Origin: Cordia subcordata
Taxonomy: Eukaryota; Streptophyta; Magnoliopsida; Boraginales; Cordiaceae
NCBI GenBank assembly: GCA_028554755.1
Contig: JAPTOF010000004.1
Coordinates: 20,144,001-20,208,000 of the forward strand
Reading direction: 5' to 3'
Length of the DNA stretch: 64,000 bases
Part shown: piece by piece, positions 11,761 through 23,506 of the stretch
How the letters are laid out: each line of letters opens with the position of its first letter
How positions within the stretch are numbered: the first letter of the stretch is position 1
Program-made: the position numbers and the translations under genes
The notes under the pieces: generated by a model
What the model was told of the DNA's origin: nothing
Database searches by the model: none
The model's input: only the letters and a program-made list of their open reading frames with translations

Positions 11761-13540
11761 TTAGAGATCATACTCCGCTTGCTCTTTAATTATCCACCCC
11801 GTGGCCTTCTTTTCATAATCAAAGGCTAAGAACACACCTTCCCCATGGGTCAAAGATAGGTCTAATGTATGCAACATGGGAGAAGTGTTTTTTAACCCTA
11901 GATGAAAATGTTCTATGCAAGAAGGCTTAAATGTGAGCTCCAACGAGGGAAGCTCAACGAAATGGGAAAGGGAAATAGAGACAACATTCGGAGAAGGAAA
12001 GGCAAAGGTAAGGGATATTGAAGTAGTATACTCTTCCTCTCCACAAGATATATCATGATCAAGCCTAGATCACTCTAACTTCTCATTAGAGATGGATTCA
12101 ATCCTAGTGGGTTCATTCTCTAACAATGATTCATCAAACATCCAGAAAGACCCATAGATCAATCTTCCAAGCTCACTAATTTCTTTCGTAGGTGCCTTCT
12201 CAGAGTTGTTATTCTCCTCAACACAATGAACCTTAACTCCAAGAGACTTGTCATCTAAAAACTCAAAAATTGATATCTTGTTCTCCCCAATGGATGACTC
12301 TAAATCCTCACTAGTTAAGTCTCTTCAAATTCATCCATATATTCATCACTAGTGGTTGTCATCTCACTATCATGCTTTTCACAAGGGGTAGGCACATATA
12401 GAGGAGACAAAGGGGACTCAAAGGTTTTCTCATCATGTATGCATGAATGCTTATGGGAGGTGTGCGTACTAGACTCCCAAAACGTGGACTCAAAATGCAA
12501 ATGAGTGCTATCGACATAAGATTCAACCTCTAAGTGTGTAGGTATTGTGGGATGAGAAAAAAAAGAAAGGCTCATATGACTTAGTGGAGGGCTTTGAAAG
12601 CTTAGGAGGATAGGGTACCACTTCCTTTAAAACATAACCATAAGAGTTCAAGAACCAAATTATCATCAAGGTTGTTCCTACCCTCGCTACATGATGTGAA
12701 CTCTCCATCAACTTCACTTTTTATTTTCTCTCCAAGACATCATCATTTTCGCCTCTATTTCCCTCATCTCTAGGTCTCTCTCCTATCTCTTCAACCCAAT
12801 CTAATGGCATCTCAACATTCTCAACAACGGATTGCTCATCCTCAATCGCTTTCCTCAAGCACTCAACTTGATAATCAATTTCTTGCATCGTGCTCTCTAG
12901 TTCCTCTCGACTAGATTGGAAGAGAAATTGGGATTGCTCAAATAATTGTTTTAATCATTTCAAGGATGTAGACCTAAGAGAAGAAGATTCAACCAAGCGA
13001 GAATGGTAAACATTTTGATTGGAGTCACTATAAGCATAACCATCATAGTACTTGGAGGAAGGATAGATGGGAATCGATATTGTGGGAGATGGATTTTCAA
13101 AACACGAAGACAGATAATAAGAAGAGTCATCTTGACCCCAAAATGAATATGCATGATATTTCTCCCTGAAATCATGATAACTAGATGTAGATGCAAGCAT
13201 GGGCACATGATTGCTAGGGGCATGATAAGGTTGTGCAAGAAAGTAAGGATCGGTGTAAAAGATAGGGCATGAATCAAAATAATGGTCCCGACATCCACAA
13301 TGGTCACAAAAATAATTATATGATTCCCTATAATCATGATTTCTAAATGAAGATATATGAAATGATGCATGGTTATGGGGATCATGACTTGCACTAGCCT
13401 AAGATCAGGGATTCATATAGGGAAAGGGACAACAATTCTCTTTATGCTCACTACTTCCACAAAAGCCACAAACATTTAGAGCATATTCAGGTGGTAAGAG
13501 AGAGGTTACAAATGATCACAAAAAAGCATTAAGATCATTT
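11761..13540 (-). pseudogene. Gag-like zinc-knuckle ORF of family R, copy 1
   Basis: Minus-strand decayed reading frame, N-terminus to the right. At about 13445-13490 it encodes NVCGFCGSSEHKENC, a CCHC zinc knuckle (C-x2-C-x4-H-x4-C) typical of nucleocapsid-type RNA binding. It continues into a Tyr/Ser/Pro-rich stretch (12955-13206), an acidic stretch (12315-12575), and a conserved C-terminus (11761-11943) ending in SLTHGEGVFLAFDYEKKA. The same order is found in copies at 36429-37325 and 42586-44420. Frame is lost several times. Function is not recognised beyond the knuckle; a gag-derived protein that helps a pol-less element use packaging supplied in trans is an inference. Confidence 0.6.
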
Positions 13541-13696
13541 ATGTTCAATCAATCACAAGTAATCCTTTTCTCAAATCACAAAATATATATTTTTTAAGAT
13601 TTTCCTTTTTATTATGCAAATAAAGAAAACATGAAAAGATAACACAACACACAATTAGCTAAGACACACAAAACAAAGAAACCAAACAACCATGTC

Positions 13697-13713
13697 TCCC
13701 TGGCAACGACCCA
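13697..13713 (-). other. Primer-binding site relic, family R copy 1
   Basis: tccctggcaacgac-cca on the + strand: the tRNA-Asp 3' end with two changes and one deleted base, six bases from the LTR edge. Sets the element on the minus strand. Confidence 0.7.
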
Positions 13714-14801
13714 AGAACTTGATACGCTATTTGTGAGCACAAGCCTAAAATAGCATGCAGACACACGAGTCACGTGTAGTATAGCATGTGTGAGTACGGG
13801 GTCGAATCCATGGGAAGGCCAAATGTGTGTAGCATCCTAACCTATGTACATCCTAAAGAGCTACATGTCGAGACCTAACCTATGATATTTTTGGGTTTTT
13901 TGGTTTAAAGGGAGCCTGAGAAAATAAATCTAACCTAAGGGCAAGAAAATGAAAGGGGTGTATGTGTGATAGGAGAATCAAGCGATCTAAGGGGAGACAA
14001 ACATTGAAAATGGGGATTAGAGTGACTATGACTTGTAAATGGGCAATTACTACATCTTGTTAGGGCTTCTTGATGGATTAAACAAGGTTGCTCTAATCTA
14101 GACTCCTAAGTAGCCTCCTAATTATACCCTAAGCCTCAGTGCGAGTCTATCCTTAGGCGTCGACTCCTAGCTAGTTAAGGTTCTAGGTGACTTAAATCGA
14201 TCTAACCCTAGCATATAAACCGTTGGCTAGGTTTAAAGCCAAGAACTAGTCCGTCTAAAGTCGACTAACCTACCTTAAAACCTATTGGCCAGGTTTAAAG
14301 CCAAATGAGACTTGATGTAGGCTAGCCATTAATTAATTACCACTGATCGTCTATCACACTAATGGGTACAATGTTTAAAGTGCAAAGGCATATACGTCTA
14401 GGGCATGGCATTCGAGAATACAGTGACATATCTTACTATTAAACACATAGACATGCTTAAATTACACCAATTTAAGCAATAGCACTCGACATGTATGCAA
14501 TCGAAGCTAATCTTGCTACTAAACATGTAATCACACATATAGACATGCATGAACACACAACCCACTCCATATAATCACCACACAAACACATATATATGCT
14601 TATAAAATGAGTTAGAAGTGATAAATAGCAAAATAGGCTTCAATATATATATGCAACTTTATTGTGGTATTTTATCAAACACTTAGATATGTATGTAAAA
14701 TAGCCATAGAAACCCTAAGCATAAAGCTATATACATAAATCCATCAAGTACCCATTACAATAAAAGTAGTAATCAATTCATAATACAAGTGTATATCACC
14801 C

Positions 14802-16649
14802 TGTGATGTGTCTTGATTTTGTGTGCATTTGCATTGCATTTTTATATGTTTTTGAGGTGCTTTGTGCTTGTAAAGTGACATTAGTGCAGTACATCTGGTA
14901 GAATTATGCTTAAGCGAAGATAATTGTACATAGTTAAGTTTAATAGATAAATGCTACACTAATTGCTTGTTTTAATGATTTATTTGAGACTTGGGTTGAA
15001 AACAAAGCTTGCATGATGATAGGTGATGAAGATAAAAGGTGCACGGGTCGTAGGGAAAAGGTCGAAAGCAAAGAAGATGAAGATTGAAGGTTAAATGAGT
15101 AACGAATCGCCCTCCAAGAGGCTATCAGCTGACTAGTAGGGTCAGTCGACAAATCTAGAGAAAAAAACGCTGTACCAGTCGAGCTTACCGGCTAATTAGT
15201 AAGGTCAGTCAATTAATCCAGAGAGCAAAGAAAAGAACCGGTCGACCTCTCCAGTTACTAGCCAGCTGGAATGGTCGACCAGTAGCGCCACTATCAGTTA
15301 TAAATAGGGCTCGAAATGTTCAGCATTGGAATCATCAACTCACACACACACTTCATACCCATTTTCCCACAACCCTAATTGCTCTCTCACCCATCTCACA
15401 CACATTCACCCAAACATAAAAACACTTGGAATCGAGCATCTAGGAGGATCAAACACAAGGATTTGGGTCATTAACTCATGGATTGTAAGAAGATAGCTAT
15501 AGAAAAAAGGGTCTCTCTTTTATCCTAAGTTAATATATGTTAATTCGAGTATGTAGGGTGATTTATACTTATATTATGGATTGATTGCTACTTTATTGTA
15601 ATGGGTACTTGATGGATTTATGTATATATGCATTGTGCTTAGGGTTTTTATGGCTATTTTACATACTTGCCTAAGTGTTTGATAAAATGCCTCAATGAAG
15701 TTGCATATATATATTGAAGCCAATTTTGCTATTAACCATTTCTAGATCATTGTATAAGAATGTCTATGTGTTTGTGTTGTGATTATATGAAGTAGGTTGT
15801 GTGTTCATGCATGTCTATGTGTGTGATTACATGTTTAATAGCAAGATTAGCTTCGATTGCATACATATCGGGTGCCATTGGTTAAATTTATGTAATCTAA
15901 ACATGTCTATGTGTTTTGTAATAGGATATATCAATATATTCTCGAATACCATGCCTTAAATGTGTATATCTTTGCGTTTTAACGTTAATTCCCGTTATTG
16001 CAACCCTAGATCGATGATGCGTAACTTAGGGCTAGCTTAGATCGAGACTCCTTTGGCTTTAAACCCAGCCAATAAGTTTCTAGATAGGTTTAATCGACCA
16101 TAGTAGCACTAGCTCTTGGCTTAAACCCAGCCAATGGTTTAGGCACTATGGTAGGTTCAATTTAGGTCGCCTAGGAAGCCAGATAGTCAACCCTATGGCC
16201 ATAGGTCATGAGGACTATGCTGTGACTTTAGGGAGACGTCACCTAAAGACGGACTCGCACCGAGTCGTAGGGATAAATTAAGGACTAGTTAGTAGCCTAG
16301 CCAAGAGCAATCTAATTTAATCCATCAAGGGACCCCAACAAGACGTAATAATCACCCATTTGCTAGTCGTTATCACCTTAATCCCCCTTTTCGACGTTTG
16401 ACTTCCTTTAGATCGTTTGATTCTCTCGTTTTCCACACGCACCCCCTTTTATTTTCTTGTCTTTAGGTTAGATTTACATTTCTGAGCCCTCTTTAAATAC
16501 TCATAACGTGTAGCTCGTTAAGACACACATAATTAAAGATACCACACACGTTTGGCCTCCCCGTAGATTCAACCTCGTACTCGCACGCACTATACTACAC
16601 ACAACCTGTATGCTTGGGGACTATATAGGCTTGTGCTCCTTAAATCACA
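14802..16649 (+). mobile_element. Solo LTR of family R, inverted, inside another family R LTR
   Basis: Starts tgtgatgtgtcttgattttg and ends ttaaatcaca, with tcaccc at 14796-14801 and again at 16650-16655. Removing insert and one repeat gives tatatcaccctacg, matching the uninterrupted site in sister LTRs (for example 40195). Its orientation is opposite to its host LTR. The duplication is 6 bp by my reading where 5 is usual. Confidence 0.85.
15299..15306 (+). promoter_or_regulatory. LTR TATA box
   Basis: tataaata followed by ggg, about 500 bp into the nested solo LTR, preceded by a stretch rich in gtcgac words (15120-15290). Confidence 0.6.
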
Positions 16650-17424
16650 TCACCCTACGTGCTTTAATTAAACATAGATTAAACAACAATAAAAGAGAAA
16701 TGACGAATCTACCCTTTTATCCTTAGCCATCTCTTTACAATCAATGAGTAAAAGTCTCAAATCCTTGTGTTTGATCCACAAAAAATGCTTGATTCCAAGT
16801 GAAAATATGTGTGGAAGAGTGTGTGTAAGTTGGGCGAGGGTGGAATTAAGGTTTTCGAAAATGGGTGTGAAGAATGGGGTGATTGATAATGAAAAATGAG
16901 CTCAAAATGGCCTTAAATAGCCTCCTCTCGCTGCAAAAATCAGTCGCTAGATTGGCCTCCTGGCCCTCAAAACAAGTGAACCCAGCCAAAATTGTGGAGC
17001 TCACCAGACAAGGTCGGAAGCAGGGCCAGTTGGTTGGCCTTGGGATGAGAGGCGACCAACCTTGTTCAGTGAAGCCTTAATTTCACTCCTCGCATGCTCG
17101 ATTTTGCACGGTTGCTCCTCTCTTCATCCAGCGACCTCCGAATGCGCTTTTCTTGTTTTCTTCTCACCCAAAACACCCTAGGCTCTACTCCATCATCAAA
17201 TCATCATCCATTTAAGCTCTAAACACTTCTCCAATTCTCACCTAAAACAAGAAATAAATGTGCATTAGTGTAGCATTTACGTATGAAGCTCAACTATGGA
17301 CATTTGCATCCTAGTATGCACAAGTATGGTATAAATGCTATACTAATATACCTAATAGAGCACAGGACACCTCAAAACAAGTATAGAAAAGTAAAGGATA
17401 GACACACACAAAACCAACATATCA

Positions 17425-18228
17425 GTTTACTACTTGTGAACGATTTCAGAGCTCGCAGTTGAAGGTGTTGTCGGTATTTGATCGACGGTCGGATTATTCT
17501 GTTATATTCATCATTGTGAAAAGATTGAACTCATTAAATTTCATGTTGATCTGACGATCAAATTGTGAGATTTATTGAACAGTACACCATATATATTTGG
17601 GTATAGTTTGAGTGCATGGTGTAATTTGAGAGAAAAGTAGATGCTTACAAACTAAAAAAAGTTAAAAGACACCTTGTTTTTTAGTGATAAGCATTAGGCA
17701 AATTACTAAACCAGACACATCAAATTTTTTTACTTACAAACTGATTTGATCCAACTTATAAATTTAGCCAAACAGCTGGCCTCCGAGTCTAGTGGCTACT
17801 GCCTGCAGAATTTGACTGTAATCTAAATCACAGTCCAAGACAAACATGTGTTAACCAACCTACAATTTAAATGGTTATCAACTTTTGACGAAAAAATACT
17901 AGCGAAGTTTTCATTCGAATTCGACTCTGGTCAACCCCTCCTTTGATCAGCTTAGTGTAGCAACTTTTTGTACTAGTTCGTAAACACAATTTTGTCTGCA
18001 AAAATTTAGTGATGTATTGATATATTTTTTATTTTAAGATTAGAAGTTTTTATATATCACTTATTTTTTAGTCTGTCCTCCGTCACTCTCGAAAGAACAA
18101 AGACTTTTCTATCTACATTAGACATTTCTACTTTTTCAGCAATATTAGTTTATTCAATCCCTAATTACTTAATCATCTAATCAATTTTTTGACTTTGCTT
18201 GATTATCATTAAATTGGAGAAGAGGTAA
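17425..18228. other. Gene-free AT-rich flank
   Basis: No open frame of note, no recognised repeat. Left flank of the small transposon that follows. Confidence 0.5.
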
Positions 18229-18852
18229 TAGTGGTGAGAATTGGAATAGTTAATCGGATAGTCGAATATTCAGGTGCCCAATATTTGAATAGCATGTTGA
18301 AAAAATTAGTGTCTGATCGGATAGTTCAAAAGCACGTATCAGACTGAATATTAGATATTCAGATACCGAATTTTATTGGGTTCGAATATTTGAATTGCCG
18401 AATTTATTATTGAAATAAAATTGTTGTAATAACATATTTTATCCCATGAACAATTTTTTACAACAATATAAACTTAGTACCATAACAAACTACAATAATA
18501 CTAAATGACATAAATAATTAAAAAAATAACACATTTCACTAAATACAAAATATACTACAAGCCACGGTCCACAACAGCCAATTCATACAAATCTAGCACA
18601 AATCATAATCCACACTCCACAGTACACACAAATCATAATCCACACTCCACACTCCACACTATCACAATGTGTTAGGCCTAGGATTTAGTCGTTAGATGTG
18701 TAGTTCTAAATTATTAAAAGAAACAAAATAAGAAAATAAAAATTGAGTATTTAATATCCGATTTTGGATAGGAAAAAAAATTGAAATCCAATCCGAAAAG
18801 ATTTCGAATACCGGATAAGACATATCCGTTATCTAAAATTTTATAATCACTA
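18229..18852. mobile_element. hAT-like non-autonomous element (candidate)
   Basis: 624 bp with loosely matching inverted ends: left tagtggtgag...agttaatcggatag, right (reverse complement) tagtgattat...agataacggatatg. Both flanks carry gtaa next to the end. The inside is rich in gaatattc/cggata words, a style I associate with plant hAT-type MITEs. An 8-bp duplication is not seen, so the class is tentative. Confidence 0.45.
18596..18658. repeat. Short tandem repeat (cacaaatcataatccacactccac)n-like
   Basis: Two copies of a unit containing aaatcataatccacactccac followed by extra actccac units. Confidence 0.75.
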
Positions 18853-20480
18853 GTAAATTAATGCCGTGCAAGACACAGCTATATTGCCCAATATTAGTGT
18901 AATACAAAATTTAAATTATTTAATAAATAATTATTAGAAAATTTAATAATCTTGTAAGGAGTCAAATAAATTATGCTTATCTCACATATTTTTTTGAAAA
19001 AATTGAAACCGAGAAAGGTATTAATTTTGTCTTTCTGCTAGTTTGACAAATTTAAGACAAGATTGACCATAAAGTAGAAAAACTTTTGTAGAATTAGGGG
19101 GATTGGATGAATATAAGGGTAGAAATATTTTATTTTATTTTTTGCATTTTACTTGATCTAATCGAATTGAAATTTCATATATAAAATTTATATTGGAGTC
19201 GGATTGAAAATTTAATTTTTTTATTTTTATTCTCATAAGTACTTGAATGTTATTTGAGATGATTTTGCAATTATTTAATTTTATTCAATTTTCATATCTT
19301 TTTAAATTTAATCTTATTAAATACGATACAATTTAACGAAAAAACAAAAACACATAAGAAAAAAGATAATGAGAAACTCGAATACCAAACCCTATATATT
19401 TAAATTATGATCGAGTTTTATAATTTTTATTATCTAATTGAATGGTTCATTTTTGCTCTTGAAGTTTAAAATTCTAAACCTTAAAAGTCATTCAAATCAA
19501 TTTCCACTATGTGAAAGCCAACATCTATTTTCAGATTTAGTATAAATTACCATAATACAATTTAACAAACCTATGTATATTTTTAATCTAGTGCAAATTA
19601 GCATAACATATTTAATAAATAAAAATAATCAAAAATCAAAACTTTAATTTGGAAAACTGAAAACCCAAATATTCAAAAATACTCAAGCTTTATAATTTTA
19701 AATGTTTAATTTAATAGTTTTTTAACTCAAAAAATTCAAATATTTGAACTTAAAAATCCAATCAAATTCTCATATTTAACCCAATTGAATATTTTTTTGG
19801 ACTTAAAATAGAAAAAAATTAATTGAAAAGTTTGATTAGTAGATAAATGAAAAAGAGAGTGCACATTATTTTGATTGAGAGTGAAAGGTAAAAAATATAG
19901 AGTATATATAAAATTATCTAATCAAATAGTTTCTTTGATTTTAATAATAAAAATTTAAAAATTTGAAACTGATTCTCTTAACTAGATTTGAGTCTTATGA
20001 CTTTTAATACTCTATCAATTTTTTATCGCAAATATTAAAAATTCAAACTAATTTTTATTTCGGATAAAAGTTGAAAGACGTAATTAACAAAGAAGTAGGA
20101 AAAAAAAAGAACATATCATTTTGCTGAAAAAGAAAAAAAAGAAAGAAAAGAATAAATATAAAATTTTAATTTTTTTCGTGAGATAAACATAAAATTACAA
20201 ATATTATATAAATTTTTATTGATAAATACATATATTTTAGAATTTATTACAATATTGTCATTCTTGAATATTATTCATTTATAAAGGAAAATTATGAATG
20301 AATAGTAGTCCAAAAAATAATTCTTTTTATATTAACAAAGATATCTACCTGTTTGGATACACATACGAATTTGTACTCAGATACGGACCGGATATCCACA
20401 GCTCGAAAATGGTAAACCAGAGGACGCTTGTCATTTCACTATCCCAAGAATCAAGAGCAGCCTCTAGTCCTCTACCATTC
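18853..20480. other. AT-rich upstream region of the thaumatin-like gene
   Basis: No gene seen. Long A/T stretches. This is presumably the distal 5' flank of the next gene; I could not identify specific defence-type motifs with confidence. Confidence 0.5.
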
Positions 20481-20488
20481 TATATATA
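20481..20488 (+). promoter_or_regulatory. TATA box of the thaumatin-like gene
   Basis: tatatata lies 57 bp before the chosen ATG, which leaves a short leader of roughly 20-30 nt if transcription starts about 30 bp downstream. It falls inside the open upstream extension of the frame, which argues that the extension is not translated. Confidence 0.6.
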
Positions 20489-20537
20489 CATTAACCAATA
20501 TCTTCTACCACCTCCAGAATCACTAAACCCACCAACC

Positions 20538-21305
20538 ATGGCCATTTCCACCATCTCCACAATCTTTCTCTACCTCTCAACCCTCCTCCTCCTCCTCCTC
20601 TTCTCCCTCTCCACAGCCACCCACCCTGGCCTCATTATAACCGTGGTGAATAACTGTCCCTACACCGTCTGGCCAGCTATCCAACCCAACGCTGGCCACG
20701 CCATACTAGAACGCGGAGGCTTCGCCCTCAACTCCCTAACCCACCGCTCCTTTGCCGCCCCCACCACCCACTGGTCAGGCCGTATCTGGGCAAGAACCCG
20801 TTGCATCCATGCTGAAAAGAAGTTCATCTGTGCTACCGGCGACTGTGGCGGCCTTTTAGAGTGTAACGGCCACGGTGGCGCCGCCCCAGCCACCTTAGCC
20901 CAGTTCTCCCTCCACCACGGCCATGCAGACTTCTCCTCTTACGGCGTCAGCTTAGTCGACGGCTTTAACGTGCCCATGACTATCACCCCACATGAAGGCA
21001 AAGGCAACTGTCCCGTTGTGGGCTGCAAAGCTGACCTGCTTGCCACCTGTCCGGCCAAGTTACAGTACCGGGCCCATGGTGGACATGGGCCGGTTCTGGG
21101 CTGCAAGAGCGGGTGTGCAGCCTTTGGTACTGATGAATTATGTTGTCGGAACCATTACAACAGCCCACAAACTTGTAGGCCTTCGGTCCATTCTCAGTTT
21201 TTCAAGCACGCGTGTCCGGCTACTTTTACGTATGCGCATGACACTCCATCACTCATGCATGACTGCTCTGCTCCACGTGAACTCAAGATCATTTTCTGCC
21301 ACTAG
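20538..21305 (+). CDS. Thaumatin-like protein (PR-5 family), secreted
   Basis: Single-exon gene for 255 residues. PR-5/thaumatin-like proteins are secreted or vacuolar defence proteins; many bind or weaken fungal walls. Residues 1 to about 27 form a Leu-rich signal peptide (STLLLLLLFSLSTA), then the mature domain starts near PGLIITVVNNC. All 16 cysteines expected for the eight-disulfide form are present, with ICATGDCGG close to the family signature and VSLVDGFNVPM in the acidic cleft region. It ends at FCH, without a long C-terminal extension, so apoplastic export is likelier than vacuolar targeting (inference). The start was chosen because the signal peptide begins there, the context aaccATGgc is favourable, and a TATA box precedes it; the frame stays open 80 codons upstream. 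Odd points: about 18 His residues in the mature chain, Gln replaces the usual Glu in ATLAQFSL, and Gly replaces the usual Asp in SYGVSLVD. The gene is GC-richer than its surroundings. Confidence 0.93.
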   Translation: MAISTISTIFLYLSTLLLLLLFSLSTATHPGLIITVVNNCPYTVWPAIQPNAGHAILERGGFALNSLTHRSFAAPTTHWSGRIWARTRCIHAEKKFICATGDCGGLLECNGHGGAAPATLAQFSLHHGHADFSSYGVSLVDGFNVPMTITPHEGKGNCPVVGCKADLLATCPAKLQYRAHGGHGPVLGCKSGCAAFGTDELCCRNHYNSPQTCRPSVHSQFFKHACPATFTYAHDTPSLMHDCSAPRELKIIFCH

Positions 21306-21526
21306 TGGGGTCACAAATAAGTTGTCTTTGTTAGTTGTTTCCAATCTATGTTAAGCTTGGTGATTAATTAAGAGTGCAGTAGTTAATCAGGGGAAGTACA
21401 AATAAGGAAAAGTGATCGATTAGTTTAGCTAGCTAGAGGAGAGTATGACTCAGCTAGTGAGTTGAAAGTGTATTTTGTAAGTTGTCCTTGGTGTTTATTG
21501 TACTTGTATTGTTTTAGATTTGTGTG
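21306..21526 (+). other. 3' flank of the thaumatin-like gene
   Basis: Holds aataag-type candidates for polyadenylation near 21316 and 21402 (weak). The gatttgtgtg at 21517-21526 is the left target-site copy of the next element. Confidence 0.4.
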
Positions 21527-22459
21527 GGAGTTTTTTTTACAAATAACACAAATTAAATAATAAATTTTAAAAATAGCTTTGTTTTTTATTGGATTGCAAA
21601 AATAGCATTTTTGGCTTTTCAATAAACGAAATCGGATATTCAAAAAACGAAAACGTGCAAAATGTACAAGTAACATAAGAATTTTCGGCTATTGAATAGC
21701 CGAAATCGGCTATTCAATAGCAAAAAAGTCTCTTCTCACGGCACAATATTTTGACTGTAAACGAACTCATCGTACGACGTTTCTTCTGTTATTTTGACTT
21801 TGCGCCTTGGCTTTGCAGTCTCCTGTACGTCGAAAAGGTCGTTGATTTTTTGGCCTGCATAATGTAAAATAACGGTTATTGCGTTTGGGTTCATATTATT
21901 TTTAGGATTTGTTACAAAAAATTGGGTGATTTACAAATAACTAAGTGTTTTTTTGCTAGTGATATGCTAAGAAAAGAAAACGAAACGATGTGTGCAAGCA
22001 ACGGGAAGGAAGAGGGGGTTTATACAGCCATTTGTGATGTTGAATTCGTTAGTTGAATATTCAAAATATAGATATCGGCTATTTAATAAATGAATATGGC
22101 TGTCACTTTGTCAGTCACGTATTAGTTGATAGGAAGTAAGAATGACGGTACAAACTTTCGACTATTTAATAGTCGAAATTTGCTGTTAAAAAATCAGGAA
22201 TTTGTCAAGTTGTCAGGGGGAATATATTTCACACCATTTTTCGGCTATTCAATAGCTGAATGATTTTTCGGTTTTTCAATACCCGATTTCGACTATTGAA
22301 TAGCCAAAAAATTGGTGGGGCCAATTTTTTATATTTTCGTTTTTTGAATACTCGATTTCGTTTATTGAAAAACCGAAAGTGCTATTTTTGAAACCCGACA
22401 AAAAATAAGGCTATTTTTGAAATTTATTATTTAATTTGTGTTATTTGTAAAAAAATTCC
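21527..22459. mobile_element. Mutator-like MITE with long terminal inverted repeats
   Basis: 933 bp flanked by a perfect 10-bp duplication gatttgtgtg (21517-21526 and 22460-22469). The ends are inverted repeats of about 125 bp: ggagttttttttacaaataa on the left and its near-exact complement on the right, both continuing through cacaaattaaataataaattt. Long inverted ends plus a 9-11 bp duplication fit a MULE-type non-autonomous element. The inside has many cggctattgaatagccg-like near-palindromes (21684-21720, 22140-22310). It has no transposase. Confidence 0.82.
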
Positions 22460-22469
22460 GATTTGTGTG

Positions 22470-23116
22470 TAATGAACTACGATTTGTTCCGACGTCACAA
22501 AAAAAAAAGAAAAAAAACTACAATTTGTTCCAACCCAAAAAAAAAAGGAAAAAAAAAAGACAACTGTATGTTAACCAGTGTGAAGCGCAAAATTTACCGT
22601 ATACTATCCACACACTATACATTCGAGTAACAAGCTCTCTTATTTAAAAAAATCTAAAATTTCCATGCTATGAGAAGCTATTGTCAACATGCTTCACCTA
22701 TTGTCATTGCATTGTCCTTTCAATTCCTTTCTCTCTGTGCTATTCTCTCTCCTCCTAGTATATTTTTTTTCTCTTATTCGTAGATTTATTTGTGTGTATC
22801 TATGTGCATACAGTATTTTCTATGTGCGTAGAAGAATCAAACAAAAAATTGGGAAGATGAAAGAAGTAAATAATAAGAAAGAATTGATATAGATTTTAAT
22901 ATTTCTTATGTTATGATTTGTGAACTTGAAATCTGAAAATCATAAACATGGGGTTCATAATTGGTAAACGGGACATATTGTTAAAGAGTCATGAACAAAT
23001 AGTTTATTGATTATAAATATAATAATGCAAATTTTTTGAATATATAACATGAGAATAATGAATTATTAAATTTATAAATATATAGTTTAAAAATTTTAAA
23101 TGATTAAAATTTTTTT
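22470..23116. other. Gene-free A-rich and T-rich DNA
   Basis: A-tracts at 22500-22560, then AT-rich sequence. Open frames at 22438-22892 have poly-Lys or low-complexity content and no recognisable product. Confidence 0.5.
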
Positions 23117-23506
23117 ACCATAAAGTAGTAAAATTCTCGACATATATTATGAAATTTGTAAATATATAGTGTAAGAATTGTGAATGCACGTATCGTTCAC
23201 ACGCTGTGTGGTGCACAATATTAATGGTTTCAGAGTGAAGTTGGTGCATCTAAACTAAATGCGAGCACATTTAACGGTTAGTGTTAACCATAAAGTATTA
23301 AAATTCTCGACATATGTTATGAAATTTGTAAACAATTACGAATGTGTAATATAAAATTTTTTAATATATAAGATTTGTAAATATATAATATAAAAATTAT
23401 AAATGCACGTATTATTCACACTATGTGTGGTGCACAATGTTAATAGTTTCAGAGTGCGGTTGGTGCATCTAAACTAAATGCGAGTACATTTCACGGTTAG
23501 TGTTAA
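23117..23506. repeat. Large imperfect tandem duplication (about 170 and 220 bp)
   Basis: Copy 1 at 23117-23286 and copy 2 at 23287-23506 share accataaagta, aaattctcgacatat, ggtgcacaat and ggttggtgcatctaaactaa-like segments, in order. Copy 2 has an extra AT-rich stretch of about 50 bp. The gtgcacaat segment resembles the centre of the array near 7600. Confidence 0.8.

Larger units (their letters stand above)
13720..17424 (-). mobile_element. 5' LTR of family R copy 1, split by a nested solo LTR
   Basis: Starts tgatacgctatttgtgagc and ends aacatatca. Without the 1848-bp insert and its 6-bp duplication it is about 1.85 kb, in line with the other family R LTRs (1.8-2.1 kb). It has two 20-nt hairpin units (14223-14242 and 14285-14304) and a minus-strand TATA-like ctatttaa near 16913. 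The 5-bp flanks of the whole element (attca and gttta) do not match well. Confidence 0.75.

Noticed and set aside
12960..13394. 144-residue minus-strand frame
   Set aside because: Overlaps the frame that aligns with the Tyr/Ser/Pro-rich part of the gag-like ORF in another copy (GQDDSS segment). The longer frame is hydrophobic nonsense with no homologue seen, though frame choice here is not certain.
20298..20537. 80-codon upstream extension of the thaumatin-like frame
   Set aside because: It has no signal peptide logic, contains the TATA box, and the internal ATG has a strong context followed by a proper signal peptide.
20660..21354. Frames on both strands overlapping the thaumatin-like gene
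   Set aside because: Shadows of the GC-rich real gene; no domain similarity.
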